Shown here: positions 49,556 through 62,907 of the stretch, piece after piece
How positions within the stretch are numbered: position 1 is the first letter of the stretch
Layout: each line of letters begins with the position of its first letter
Source of the DNA: Petrosia ficiformis
Taxonomy: Eukaryota; Porifera; Demospongiae; Haplosclerida; Petrosiidae
Direction: 5' to 3'
Assembly: GCA_947044365.1 (NCBI GenBank)
Contig: OX345653.1
Coordinates: forward strand, 680,501 to 744,500
DNA: 64,000 bases
Notes under the pieces: model-generated
The model's database searches: none
What the model saw: only the letters and a program-made list of their open reading frames with translations
What the model was told of the DNA's origin: nothing
Position numbers and translations under genes: made by a program

Positions 49556-52500
49556 TCATATAGAGACATTATTAGGAACATCATAAATCACAGTGTTACG
49601 AGTTGCAGGCTTTTGAAGACCGTATGCTTCAGACACTTGCATCATTATCTCATCATTGGATCTATAGAATCAGAATAAAAATTCCTATTTTTATTTACAG
49701 TTTTACTGCAAGTATAAACAGTAAGTTCTTGAGGTAATTATTTCAGTTTACGGCTTGACTGTGTCAAAAATCATTTCATTCAGTGTCTGATTTACATTAC
49801 AAACTAAATTTAAGGTAGCAATCACCTTAAAAACACTACAGTGATGTATTTTTACTTCATCATCATGTTTTCAGCAAATTGAGTGCTGATGAATGACCAA
49901 CAAGTATTGTCCAAGCAAAATTAGCTATCTGTTAATATAGTTGATGATTACTCACCTTGAGTTGATAATAGATGGATGATTTTTTTGTTTGATTTGTCTT
50001 TCACAGACTAGCCCCACTATTACAATAATAGATACTATTAGCAACAATACAAGAATACCTACTACTATGGACAAAACTAAAACTGTAGCAGTTTCACTTT
50101 CTGAAATTCTTGATTCACAATCTGTAAAATCAATAAAAATTGAGTGAAACAGTGGAACAAATGTACAGCATAATAAGTTATTAACACATGTACTCAATAT
50201 AACATGTACTTAATGTTTGTAGCTTTCTGCACTTAACTAACTTAACTAACTTAACTTTCTGTACTTAACTAACAAATCATACCTGAAGTGTCACTGTTGG
50301 TAGTAATAATGATAGTACTTGTTCTGTCATCAATATTAGGATCCTGATCAGATACTCCATTCATTGATATAACACTGATGGTATAGCTTGTCTGAGGACT
50401 CAATCCAGTCAAATTGTAGTGTGTGGTAGTTAAATTGTTGATTTCATTTGTAATAGCTCCATTAGTATATGTGATAATGTAGTAAAAGTCAGTTCGTCCT
50501 CCAGTCCCACTGGGTGGAGACCAACTGATAGAAATTAAGTCACTCTGTATAACATTCCACTCAAGGTCCAGTGGAGCAGTAGGTGAGGCTACATATTTCA
50601 AACATAATTATATAAATTATGACTACTTTTTTCACAGTTCATGTGTTCTTGTTGTAACTTAAATGACGTTGTTGTTTGAGGGACATTCTGTGATTATTGG
50701 ATCAACATATAATAATAATGACTACTTTGATGATATATACTTATATAACTACATTATAATTAAAACAATTTTAGTTTATTTAACTAACTGAAAATGTCCG
50801 TGCATTATTGGCCAATTTCCATTCAATCTACATGTGCAAAATGATACTCTTATCTCAGAGGCCAGGCACAAAATAATGTTCTTTTAGTACCTATAGTTGG
50901 TCAATACTATACATCTATATGCACGAGAGAGTAAGTTTTTTTAATAAATACTTTATAATAATACTAAATGATATTATTCAGATGCTTTCATAAACAGATT
51001 AAACCAGTATGTTCTATTACAGTCAAAATACACTCACTTGTACACTCAGTATCAACCCCTTCTTTCTCAGCTCTGTAATATCCATCTAGACAATCACAGC
51101 TCAATGCTCCAACACCAGTTGAGTTACTGTTTTCAGGACAGACAATACATTCGTCATCACCTTGTAAATGTTTATATTCACCCACATTGCAAGCTACAGG
51201 TCATGGAATATATACATGTTTGTGTTGTGTATACACATTATTACAAACACTACAGTTTGTGATTTAAAGGTCACCATAAATAATAACACCTATAACAAAA
51301 GGACATTGATTAGTAAATAACATAATTTATAAATTAAGTTATATCTTGACATTGTATCAGTACTGTAATCTAATATATACACTAACCAATAGTACATCTA
51401 GTATCAACCATGTCATTCTCAACTCTGTAATATCCATCCAGACAATCACAGCTCAAAGCTCCAACACCAGTTGAGTTACTGTTTTCAGGACAGACTATAC
51501 ATTCGTCATCACCTTGTAAACGTTTATATTCACCCACATTGCAAGCTACAGGTCATGGAATTTATACATGTTTGACATTAATACAAACACTACAGTTTGT
51601 TAACGTAAAGGATCTCGAAGGTTGCAATAAAATAATAACACCTGTCATGTATTATGTACTATATATCAAAACGACATTCATTAGTAAATAAAATATTTAT
51701 AGATTACGTTATATCATTTTATAATTACATTGGATCAGTACTGTAATCTAATATATATATACAGGACAGACTATACATTTGTCATCAACTCCTTGTAAGT
51801 GTTTGTACAAGCTATAGGTAGTAGAATATGTACATGTGGTTTAAAATTAATACAACTAGCTAAAGATAAAAGTAGAACAGTGTATGTATATTCTATATTA
51901 ACTATAGCAACAAAATTTAACTAATGAGTTAAGCTGATATGTTTTGTAGTAACAGTTGACCAAATTGACTTAATGACACAACTTCTTTAACTATGTATAC
52001 AACATCTATGATACAATTAATTTATGTTGTTTATAATAAGCTTTAGAGCCAAATGGTGAAAGGTCAATCTGGCTAAGTACATGTTTTTCTCAACTAATAA
52101 TACATCTCAATATACATGAATATACTATTTCTTAGAATAGTCTCACTGGTGAATATCATTAGTATATGTTGTTATGTTATGAAATTGTTAATTAATTACT
52201 TTGGAATTTATTACAGCTTATTTTAGTGATATACTGATCATATTACACTATTACATGCTACATGTATTATATACATATACATGTACATGTACCTACTAAT
52301 ACATGTACATGTACATATTCTGTATATACCCATGTACATACATTATCACATATGTATATACCTACTAGTACATATATGTACACTACATATACTGTACATA
52401 TGATAGAATACATGTACATACACTATTACATGTACATTGTATAAGGCATTAAACAGAGCATCTCTGAGGAACCTTTGGGAGCTTTATATTTTAGCTTCTA

Positions 52501-55145
52501 CACTTCATGCAGGAGGGGCACATCTCCCTACCACACCCTAGTGCCTCACCCTAGTGCCCAAGGCCTTCAACCTGGTGGCTGTGATGCAGCTGCCATTGCT
52601 GTGCCTCCCAACAACAGAATCTATTAATCAGAGTACAATGAATGATAGAGATATTGATTCACAGATTCTTTATCAAATTAAAGCATCCCTTTCTGCATGC
52701 AGATTGTACAAAAGTGGATGTGTCTAACAGCTTGTAGTTACTTGTACACAACTCAAGGAATAACACAGTTGTTTATGCATATTATTTTTGTACCAATCAA
52801 AAACAAAATTACTCCACATTTAGGTTGTAACACAGGTGAATGAAAAATCTTATAATCAAGATAATGAGAAATGTATATTTTTGTTTGTGAAGATAATATC
52901 TACTATGTATAAATTGAAACTTGTGATATTTTAAAAACTACAAGTTTGAAACACAGAAGAGATACTTATTTTATTATGTTATATTATTATACTATGTAAC
53001 AAACTATGTATTCTAACTTAACGATTCACAATATAACATTTTAACATCAAAGTTTTTGTATCATAAGTAGATCAATAACACCATGTAGCAATTTTGGATT
53101 GAAAGACAGTCAAACGATAGTATCTCCCAACAGCAAAGAAAATTAATTGATTTTGTTATTGTTGTTGATAAAAGTTATTTTGGGATAGGTATAAAACGCG
53201 GATCACGGATTACAAATAATTGAAATAATAAACATGCCAGAAATAGAATAAAACATTCAATAAATATATAACCTTGTTCTGATGATAACCTAACAATGAT
53301 AGGCCTGCTTCCTCGCTGCTCTCGGTAACTAATAGCTTTGGCCACCTTCATGGAGTGCTTGCGCTTTGCACTCATCCCTATTTCCTGGATTCAACGTTTC
53401 TACAACACGAATCATGATGGAATAACCAGTCACATGATTTAATAGAAATTAATAATTTTATCCTTTCTGATCCATAATCCGTGATCTGCGTTTTAGCTAT
53501 ACCTACCCGTTATTTTGTTCTTAGTTGTGTAAACAAAATTAATAATTATATAAACGACATCCAAGATCAGATATTCATTCATTTTTTTAGCAATAATGGT
53601 GTACTAGTATAAACTAGGAATACGTATGCGCAGACTGCCTCGCTCACACTATATACACTATAGTCGATTAATATCCAGAAAGGTGTGGTTTTAGTCACAC
53701 AATGGTATAATTATCACAATGCTTCTTTTTCTCAGTATAGCTAGGCGTCGAAGGCGTGCTGTAGCTCCCTCACTTGTAGGTTCCTCACTCGTCTCTACAT
53801 TAAAGCAGTACGCCATCAACAGTACACGCAGTCTACGAATTAACGTGCCTGTGGTCGTACGTTTAATTATTGCATTCCTAAGCGTGACAGAACCACATAT
53901 ATATATATATTATATAAATTATATAATTATATAAACTAAGGTAGAGATTTATCTACACTCCCGGATTAGTTGCCTCGCACTAAGGTGCTCGGCAATGATA
54001 TTGATTCTAAACCGCTTACCTTTACAAATCCCACTTATGGCTTTGGATTGTCTACTGATATTTATATAGCTATTGTTGCTAAATTACTAACCTTCACAAA
54101 TCCCACTTATGTTCTCATATCCAGCATTACAAGAACACATAACTTGAGTATCTCCCCATACTCCAGACACTTCACACTCTAGATTTAAGTCACCTGATAT
54201 TGGACTAGAATTTTGATCAACACATGTACCAGTAACAACTCTGTCTTGTGGATTACTGAAAGGTGGGGCAATTGTCTCAGGATAGACAACCATATTAACT
54301 ACTTGATATGGACACACATTGTAATACACTAAAATACGAGATACTGTAGTACATGATCCTCCATCAACCACTGATAAATACATTCCTCTAGAGGATATCT
54401 TGAAACGTTGGCTAGCAGTGGTTTGACCTCCTTGATCAGTAGTATGAAACAGTTTCACTCCAGTGTCACTATAAGATGTGTTCATAACACGACCTGTTTC
54501 ATCAATCACATTTGTTTCATAAGCCCATACTGAGAATGACTGTTGACATGCACACTGAGTATTACTAGAGAAACTCATATATATAGTGAGTTCATCAACT
54601 CCATTATCACTGATATTAATGTATTGAGTTATCAGCCAGTTTTTCTGAGGTTGATTCTCAAAGTCACAAGCAATAAATCTGTGTCGACAAACAATACCTT
54701 GATCCAGATCAACCCACTGAGTTAAAAAAATAAATTGTACCAAATGTACATAATGTAACTATGTAGCTATAGTATATTGTATGTAATATATATATATATT
54801 ATAATGTATGTATATATATATATAATTTATATATATACTATATAATGTTCACTTTTAAAATTGCATTAATATTTTGAAACTCACTTGATTATAAGTTCCT
54901 CCCATATCAATACCATCAAAGTCAACAGTCTTCCATGTATTACTTCCCCCATCATGAGTAATCAGATTCTGAGATTGATAATCCTGTGTATCTAACAAGA
55001 CCTTCTCATTAGGAGATACAGGTATTCTAGTTATCACATCAATACATTCTTCATCAAAATCACCAGGAGCTACACTAGTACTGTTTGAAATACACAATAC
55101 AAAAATATATAACTCCAGAAGTAAGTAAAATCTCTGTACTGACAT
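49556..55145 (-). CDS. Eph-like kinase-less receptor H
   Basis: Exons 54885-55145, 54092-54716, 51387-51545, 51038-51193, 50283-50588, 49956-50121 and 49556-49661 join in frame for 592 residues. Structure is as in E: signal peptide, Eph ligand-binding domain, two Cys-rich repeats, FN3, one transmembrane helix, and a short tail with EAYGLQ and VIYDVP. FN3, membrane and tail exons are nearly identical to E. Exon 1 differs more: the loop after SQNLI reads THDGGSNTW where E reads SFEGESNTW. This is the pattern expected if membrane parts are recent duplicates while the binding loop diverges or is converted from other units. No kinase exon is present. Confidence 0.88.
51761..51811 (-). pseudogene. 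Relic of a third Cys-rich exon (H)
   Basis: Copy of the relic at 30549-30608, further shortened near its 5' end (CTTGTACAAACACTTACAAGG). Confidence 0.7.
52254..52443. repeat. TACATGTA-rich degenerate repeat (H)
   Basis: Same tract as in the other units. Confidence 0.75.
53183..53508. mobile_element. Mutator-like MITE with 9-bp target duplication (H)
   Basis: Duplicate of the element at 31992-32317, with the same GTTATTTTG repeats (53174-53182 and 53509-53517). Confidence 0.85.
53613..53993. other. CpG-containing insertion of unknown origin (H)
   Basis: Copy of 32422-32802 with few substitutions. The 71-codon plus-strand frame is still open at 53719-53934. No family is recognised. Confidence 0.55.
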
Positions 55146-55177
55146 GACTTAAGAAACCTGCACTGTGCACTATTCAG

Positions 55178-55441
55178 CAGAGACGGATCTCAGGGTTGGC
55201 CTGGCCCATCCTGGCAAAAATAATTATATAATAATTATTCTGTAATAAATTAAATTAATTTTATTATTATGCACAAGACTGCACGTGTTGTCAAAACTAT
55301 TGTTAGAACTTGTTGCAGCTGTTCTGTTTGAAGTTGCCTAAGTGAGAAATGTCAAAACAGCTTTTAATAAAACTATCATTAAAGCTTCCCCATATGCTAG
55401 GCCCACCCAGGAGTTTTTGGCTAGATATCGATCTGCCCCTG
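55178..55441. mobile_element. hAT-type MITE upstream of H start codon
   Basis: Third copy of the 264-bp element, again flanked by CTATTCAG and about 33 bp from the ATG. Confidence 0.88.
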
Positions 55442-55449
55442 CTATTCAG

Positions 55450-56490
55450 AAAATGTAACTGAATTTAAATAGTGGTCATTTAATTACAGTGTTTATCTTA
55501 AAAAAACATCACCTCAGCTGAATTCTTTTTTTCTGCTTCCAAAGCAACTAATTCCAAACTGAAGATTTGACAATTGGAATGACATTACATCAGTAGAATG
55601 GCATAATCACATTATTAATCATCATTTCACAAGATAAAATTTCATTTCTATTTGCACATGGTAGCCTCAGGCTGCTACTCATGATATGTTGTATCCTGAA
55701 ACTGTTGAACATTTCATAATTAATTAATGAACATCACTCAACACTGTTTGTGAATATAATATAATCATGTAATAATAGTAATGAGATATCATCACCATTG
55801 CAACTCTCTCCATTGTTACGGATCACTGAAAATGCAGTGGCCCACTGAAAGTGGGAGGGAGGGAATATGCTGGGGCCACAAGGAGAAGGGGAAATGATGG
55901 TGACTGGGACCTTCTTGGTATTAAAAGCTCTTAATTAACTCTTATTTCCTTCTTTTCTGCTTTATTTTTCCATTCTTTCTCAATTTTTTGAATTAAATAC
56001 TTTTGTTTAAAAACATGCAGCATAACAAACAAGTTGAGCAACAACAAGAGGTTATAATAATGGCCCTGGTTAAAATACCTAGTCTACACCACTACTAATC
56101 AAAGGAAAATATCAAAATATTTATAATTGTTACTCATTACATGGAATTTCTTGTATACTTATTTCAACTTTGCATGCAAAAATTATCTGTGGAAATAATT
56201 ATATATAATTATAATTACACAGGAGACACATTGTTAAATAACAGTAGATATAGTACAAGAGAGTGGATCATTTAAATTACACATAATAGTAATCATTTTA
56301 TTTATGTTTTAATATGACTATAATGATCACTTTTGGTGATACATAATTATATCATCAATTATATAATAGTTGATTAATTTTATACTTACTAAAAGGGTTT
56401 TGGTTTTACTTAACTAACTAAACATGTCAACAATTAAAAAAGCCTATTAGCTAGAGATTCACACACTATTATTAGGTTGAAATTTAATAC
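55450..56490. other. Spacer between receptors I and H
   Basis: Near-identical to 34348-35390. No gene is seen. Confidence 0.6.
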
Positions 56491-59400
56491 TTAAGTCTCG
56501 TTTTTAGTAAAGGTCTGTGTAAAGTCCATATATCCAGCCAATGGTTCCAAAATCTCATTTAAAATCTGGACTATGTCTGCAAAGGTATATCTCTTGTCTG
56601 GACTTTCATTCCAACAAGATAACATTATAGTGTAACTACAAAAAGAAAAATGTAACTAAAGTATATAGTTCATACTAACTCACATTTCATCAGAACATGC
56701 ACCATTATTTGGTTGATCTAGTCTTCCTCCAGTACTAAGAAGTGTAATAACCTCTTTAGCATTGAGACCAGGATAAGGGATAATACCAAGACTAAATATC
56801 TCCCAACATACCACACCATATGACCACTGAAAGATAGTAATATAATACTTGACTAATGATTTGTTACAATGATTCACTAACCACATCTGTTTTCTCATTA
56901 AAGTACCCATCACGAATGCTCTCCAATGACATCCATTTTATAGGTAGTTTCACTGGTGCATTCGAGTCTTCATCTTTGGTTTGTCTGTAGTAGTTATTGC
57001 AGTATATGTCTTCAGCAAGTCCAAAATCTGCCACCTTTATAATTCCATCAGATGAAATCCTATTATAACAAACAAATTAAGTTTGTAGACCTCACAAGAA
57101 TTATATATGTGCATACATGCAATTTCTTGTTGCTAGATCTCGATGTACAAATTTCATTTCAGCTAAATACGTCATGCCATTAGCTATTTGTAAACACATT
57201 GATAATAGCTGTTTTCTAGTATCTAGGATGATATCTTCATCAGCTTTTTCTGAAACAGTCAAGTTAGCTCTCTCTCTCTTTAGATGAGACAGAAGACTCC
57301 CTTCATTCATGAATGGCATTACAATACATGGAGCATCTCCATGATCAAAACAGACACCAATAAGAGGTAAAATGTTTAAATGATCAAAAGATTTCATCTT
57401 TAAACTTTCTCGTATAATATCATCAACGTCAGATTTAGTGAATATTCCTGTGTATGAAAGAAAGTGAGATGATTATAATCATTAAAATACACACAATTTC
57501 ACAAATAAATAAACCTTTTAGTGTTTTAACTGCTACTGCTTGTGGCATACCACTGAAGTCTGATTCATGTGTGAGTAGAGCACGATATACAATACCAAAT
57601 TCACCTGTAAAAGGAATTAAAGATGCTTGATGACGAACAGCAATTATGCATGTTCAATTGATGTTCCATTCGTTATACTAGAGACAAAAAAGGTCTTATG
57701 AATAACTATCATACTGTAGAAATGATACTGATATTAATATAACAAAAAAAGGCATATATGCTATTATCCACCAATTGTATATATCCCCTTCGCACAGATA
57801 TCATGCATCCTCATATGTGCTTATTATATTGTGTTGTTCCTGTTCATTGCTCTTTTAGATTTTTTCAATTTCACGTATAGTTATGTGGGTTCATTTGTTA
57901 TCCATAAATTTCTATATTTATCCACATTGTGACCATACAAATATGGTGTGCACTCCTGTTAATGCTTTCTTTACAGTAGACAGTTCAGTAAGCCAAAAGC
58001 AAGTGATTTTATATCTTAAATAGAATTCTTTTTTAATGACATAATATTGTATATAAATAATAACTGATTTGTTTTTTTTTTCAACTAATGGTTTTCTTTT
58101 TTCGAATAGTCAATGTAAAACTGGAAGCCCTTGAACTTAGTAGTGCAAGCAATTAACAACCTTTTGCATGGTATAACATAAACTTTGAAGCACTCATTGT
58201 TATACTACACTGAATATTTACAGGACTACACGTTCACTCTCACCTTGACCAATTTTCTCAATTATCTTTAGTCTTGATGAAGGAATCAAACTGCTATAGA
58301 GCTCCCCTAAAGGCACTTCTATTCCAACACTATTTTGAACAATCCTTTGAACAACTTTATCTCTTTCTTCCACGATAAAATCCTCTATTGACATTGAGAA
58401 ACGTTATGCTACTGATACACACAATTTAATAGTATTCATACCATTTCTATTCAATGTATTATTCAAATCACTCATCATAATAATTCTATGTATGTAAAAA
58501 TTATAAGTTATTAGTTATTACTATATATGTCTGCATGCACTACAATAACTGATTTGTCACAATACTTACTGTGCCTCAGGTTGACTTTTATTTCTCTTAT
58601 GCTTTATTACAAACAACAACATCACTAACAGTACTACACTAATGGAAACTATGATAATTGAAATTGTTACTGTAATAACGATTACGAAGGATTCATCAAG
58701 ACCTAGAGACAGAGAGAACAAAAAATTAACAGTTCATTTACAAAAGCAGTACTTGTATAATTATATATATATTATATATATACCTGATGGAGAGCCTGTG
58801 GGAGAGTCAGGGGAGGTTAGTATAGGAGAGAAAAACAGTTCAGGGGAGGTTGCTATAGGAGATGAAACATTATAGAAAAACTGAATTTGTAACAGATATT
58901 CTAATCATTTTTGTTGTATAATCGCAGATCTAATCAACTAAGTGAACAACAGTCATGGTCAAAGTGATAATTTATAAGCATATAATTACATTTAGCCTTA
59001 CCAGTAGTGACATTGATTCTAACAGTCCTAGACTCAACATCAGGATCCTGTTGTGATACACCATTAATTGATATAACACTTATAGTATATGTTGTCTGAG
59101 GAATGAGTCCAGTCAGAGTGTGATGTGTATCTGACACACTGTACACCATACTATTAAAACTTCCATTAGAATATGTGATATTATAGGATATATCTGTACG
59201 TTCTCCTGTCATATTGGGTGCAGTCCAAATGATAGTAATAAATGTATCTTGTATGTTAATAGCATAAAGGTCTCTTGGAGCACTAGGTAAAGCTGTAATA
59301 GTAAAATGACTTGTATAATTATTATTACTCAAACTTTTACCATAATATTTTTACATGCATATTATCTACTGAGGATGTTATGAGAGCTTATAATATTAGG

Positions 59401-62393
59401 ACTGGAAACATCAGAAATTATCAATTGATTACTATAGTATGAAAATCAGTAGCAAGCTAACAGTAAAAGTAAATGTATTGTAAACAGATAGTACACTCAC
59501 TTGTACATTCAGTATCAACTCCTTCATCCTCAGCTCTGTAATATCCATTCAGACAATCACAGCTCAAAGTTCCAACATCAGTTGAGTTACTGTTTTCAGG
59601 ACAGACTATACATTTGTCATCAACTCCTTGTAAGTGTTTATATTCACCCTTCATACAAGCTATATAGGTAGTAGAATATGTACATGTGGTTTGAAATTAA
59701 TACAAATAGCTAAAGATAAAAGTAGAATAGTGTATGTATATTCTATATTAACTATAGTAACAAAATTTGAATTAAGCTGATATGTTTTGTAGTATATCTA
59801 GCAGTTATGAACAGTTGACCAAATTGACCAAATGACACAACTTCTTTAACTATGTATACAACATCTATGACACAATTAATTTAGAGTACAAATTCATGTT
59901 GTTTCTAATAATCTTTAGAGCCAAATGGTAAGAGGTCAATCTGGCTAAGCACACGTCTTTCTCAACTAATAATACATCTCAATATACATGAATGTACTAT
60001 TTCTTAGAATATTATAGTCTCACTAGTGAATATCATTAGTATGTGTTGTTATGTTATGAATATTGTTACTTAATTGCTTTGGAATTTATTACAGCATATT
60101 ATAGTGATATACTGATCATATTACACTATTACATGCTACATGTATTACACATACATGTAATATACTGTGCAATACCTACTAATACATGTACATGTACATA
60201 TTCTGTACATACCCATGTACATACATTATCACATATGTATATACCTACTAATACATATATGTACACTATCATATGTACTTACTGTACATATGATAGAATA
60301 CATGTACATACACTATTACATGTACATTGTATAAGACATTAAACAGAGCATCTCTGAGGAACTTTAGGAGCTTTATATTTTAGCTTCTATACTTCATGCA
60401 GGAGAGGGCACATCCCCTACCCAAGGCACTCATCCTGGTGGCTGTGATGCATATTATTTTTGCACCAATCAAAAACAAAATTACTCCACTTTTAGGTTGT
60501 AACACTGGTGAATACAAAATTTTATCGTCAAGATAATGACAAATGTATAATGTTTTTGTGAATATTTGAAACACAGAAGAGATACTTGTTTCATTATATG
60601 TTATTATATTATATCATGTAATAAGCTATGTATTCTAACTTAATCATTCACAATATAATATTTTAACTTAGGTATCATAAGTGGATCAATAACATCATGT
60701 AGCAATTCATTTTGTTCTGAAAGACAATCAAACAATAAAGAAAATCAATTGATTTTGTTATTGTTGTTGATAAAAGTTAGTTTTGTATAATTATGTTTTT
60801 AGTTGTGTAAACAAGTTAATTACACTACACAAATATTAAATAATTGGTTAGCACAGTTACAAGGAATAACATAAATTTCAATCTAGTTTGTCATACGGGT
60901 TATTGTGGCTATAGGCATGATGTTACTATGACATTATGTGCACCAAGTATGAACACTATACACTAGAATAAATTAAATTATGTTGCAGGTTTCCAAACCC
61001 TTTCGTTGGCCAGAACTGCCAGATACAATCATTTTAAAATTATAATGCTTCAACTAATTGTAATTATGGCATTAGCATGCCATACATAATAATCTGAACA
61101 ACCATACAATTAATTTTTAAGTCCTTGTAACTGTACTAACTTGAAAAATAGTTATTTTAACTATTTGTTTTTGCAGTGTATATGAACAACATCAAAGATC
61201 ATGTTAAGACATACATTCATTTTTTAGCAATAATGGCTTTAGATTGTGTACTAGTATAAATGATATTATATAGCTATTTTTTCTAATCCGCTTACCTTCA
61301 CAAATCCCACTTATGTTTTCATATCCAGCATTACAAGAACACATAACTTGAGTATCTCCCCATACTCCAGACACTTTACACTCCAGCTGGTTTAAGTCAC
61401 CTGATATTGGACTAGCATTGTCTACACATGTACCAGTAACAACTCTGTCTTGTGGATTACTGAAAGGTGGGGCGACTGTCTCAGGATAGACAACCATATT
61501 AACTACTTGATATGGACACACATTGTAATACACTAAAATACGAGATATTGTAATACATGATCCTCCATCAACCACTGATAAATATAGTCCTCTAGAGGAT
61601 ATCATGAATCGTTGGCTAGCAGTGGTTTGACTTCCTTGATCAGTAGTATGAAACAGTCTCACTCCAGTGTCACTATAAAATGTGTCATTAACACGACCTG
61701 TTTCATCAATCACATTTGTTTCATAAGCCCATACTGAGAATGACTGTTGACATGCACACTGAGTATTACTAGAGAAACTCATATATATAGTGAGTTCATC
61801 AACTCCATTATCACTGATATTAATGTATTGAGTTATCAGCCAGTTCTTCTGAGGTTGATTTTCAAAGTCACAAGCAAGAAATCTGTGTCGACAAACAATA
61901 CCTTGATCCAGATCAACCCACTGAGTTAAAAAAATAAATTGTACCAAATGTACATAATGTAACTATGTAGCTATATACAGTATATTGTATATAATATATA
62001 TATGTTATATGTATGTATATTATTGGTATATGTTTAGCTTGAGAATAAATAGGTAGATAATGGCTGAACGTACATAAAATATATAGTTCACTTAAAGTTG
62101 CATCAACATTAATTTTTGAAACTCACTTGATTATAACTTCCTCCCATATCAACACCATCAAAGTCAATAGACTTCCATATAGATCTATTACTTTCCCCTT
62201 CAAAACCAATCAGTTTCTGAGATTGATAATCCTGTGTATCTAACAAGACCTTCTCATTAGGAGATACAGGTATTCTAGTTATCACATCAAGACATTCTTC
62301 ATCAAAATCACCAGGAGCTACACTAGTACTGTTTGAAATACACAATATAAAAATATATAACTCCAGAAGTAAGTAAAATCTCTGAACTGACAT
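56491..62393 (-). CDS. Eph-like receptor tyrosine kinase I
   Basis: Thirteen exons in one frame give 871 residues: 62127-62393, 61296-61920, 59501-59659, 59002-59292, 58784-58852, 58570-58702, 58442-58485, 58244-58384, 57515-57604, 57117-57447, 56882-57059, 56684-56826 and 56491-56635. Exon 1 is 6 bp longer than in other units, adding Arg-Ser inside the variable loop (GESNRSIWKS). The start was taken at the conserved MSVQRFY, although an in-frame ATG lies seven codons upstream. Stalk, membrane and kinase exons match F closely, while exon 2 (NASPISGDLNQLECK) is nearer to B and D. Kinase motifs are intact, with IGQGEFG, VAVK, HRDLATRN and DFG. Confidence 0.9.
60125..60330. repeat. TACATGTA-rich degenerate repeat (I)
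   Basis: Same tract as in the other units. Confidence 0.75.
60823..61178. mobile_element. CACTGCAAAAA-family MITE (I)
   Basis: Positional counterpart of 13664-14075. The right end TTTGTTTTTGCAGTG is intact, and the left part is shortened by a deletion. Confidence 0.6.
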
Positions 62394-62907
62394 GACTTGA
62401 AAGAAAACCTGCACTCTGCACTAGTAACTGAATTTAATTAGTATTCATTTAATTACAGGGTTGATCTTAAAAAAAACATCTTTTTTCTGCTTCCAAAGCA
62501 ACTAGATTCTAATTTAAAACTGAAGATGTGACAATTGAAATGACAATACATCAGTAGAATGGCATATCACATTATTAATCATCATTTCACAAGATAAAAT
62601 TTCATTTCTATTACTGCACATGGTAGATAGCGAGTAGATAGTATCCTGAACCTGTTGAACATTTTATAATTAATGTACATCACTCAACACTGTTTGCGAA
62701 TTTAAATTACACATATTATAGTTTTAATATGACTATAATGATCACTTTTGGTGATATATAATTATATGATCAATCATATAATAGTTGATTAATTTTATAC
62801 TTACTAAAAGGGTTTTGGTTTTACTTAACTAACTAAACATGTCAACGATTAAAAAAAAGCCTATTAGCTAGAGATTCACACACTATTATTAGGTTGAAAT
62901 TTAATAC
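62394..62907. other. Short spacer between receptors J and I
   Basis: Only about 515 bp separate the J stop from the I start, against 1.0-1.6 kb between most other units. The middle of the usual spacer (CAGTGGCCC and GCAGCATGACAAAC blocks) is missing, as if deleted. No hAT MITE is present. Confidence 0.6.

Larger units (their letters stand above)
47812..60820. repeat. Segmental duplication, copy 2
   Basis: Counterpart of 26325-39640, carrying exon 1 and a partial exon 2 of G, all of H, and most of I. The left edge joins D-like exon 2 sequence to intron 1 sequence at about 47812, with a TATA-type microhomology. Differences from copy 1 include a 286-bp deletion near 48785 and an expanded TA tract at about 49280-49338. 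Confidence 0.8.
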
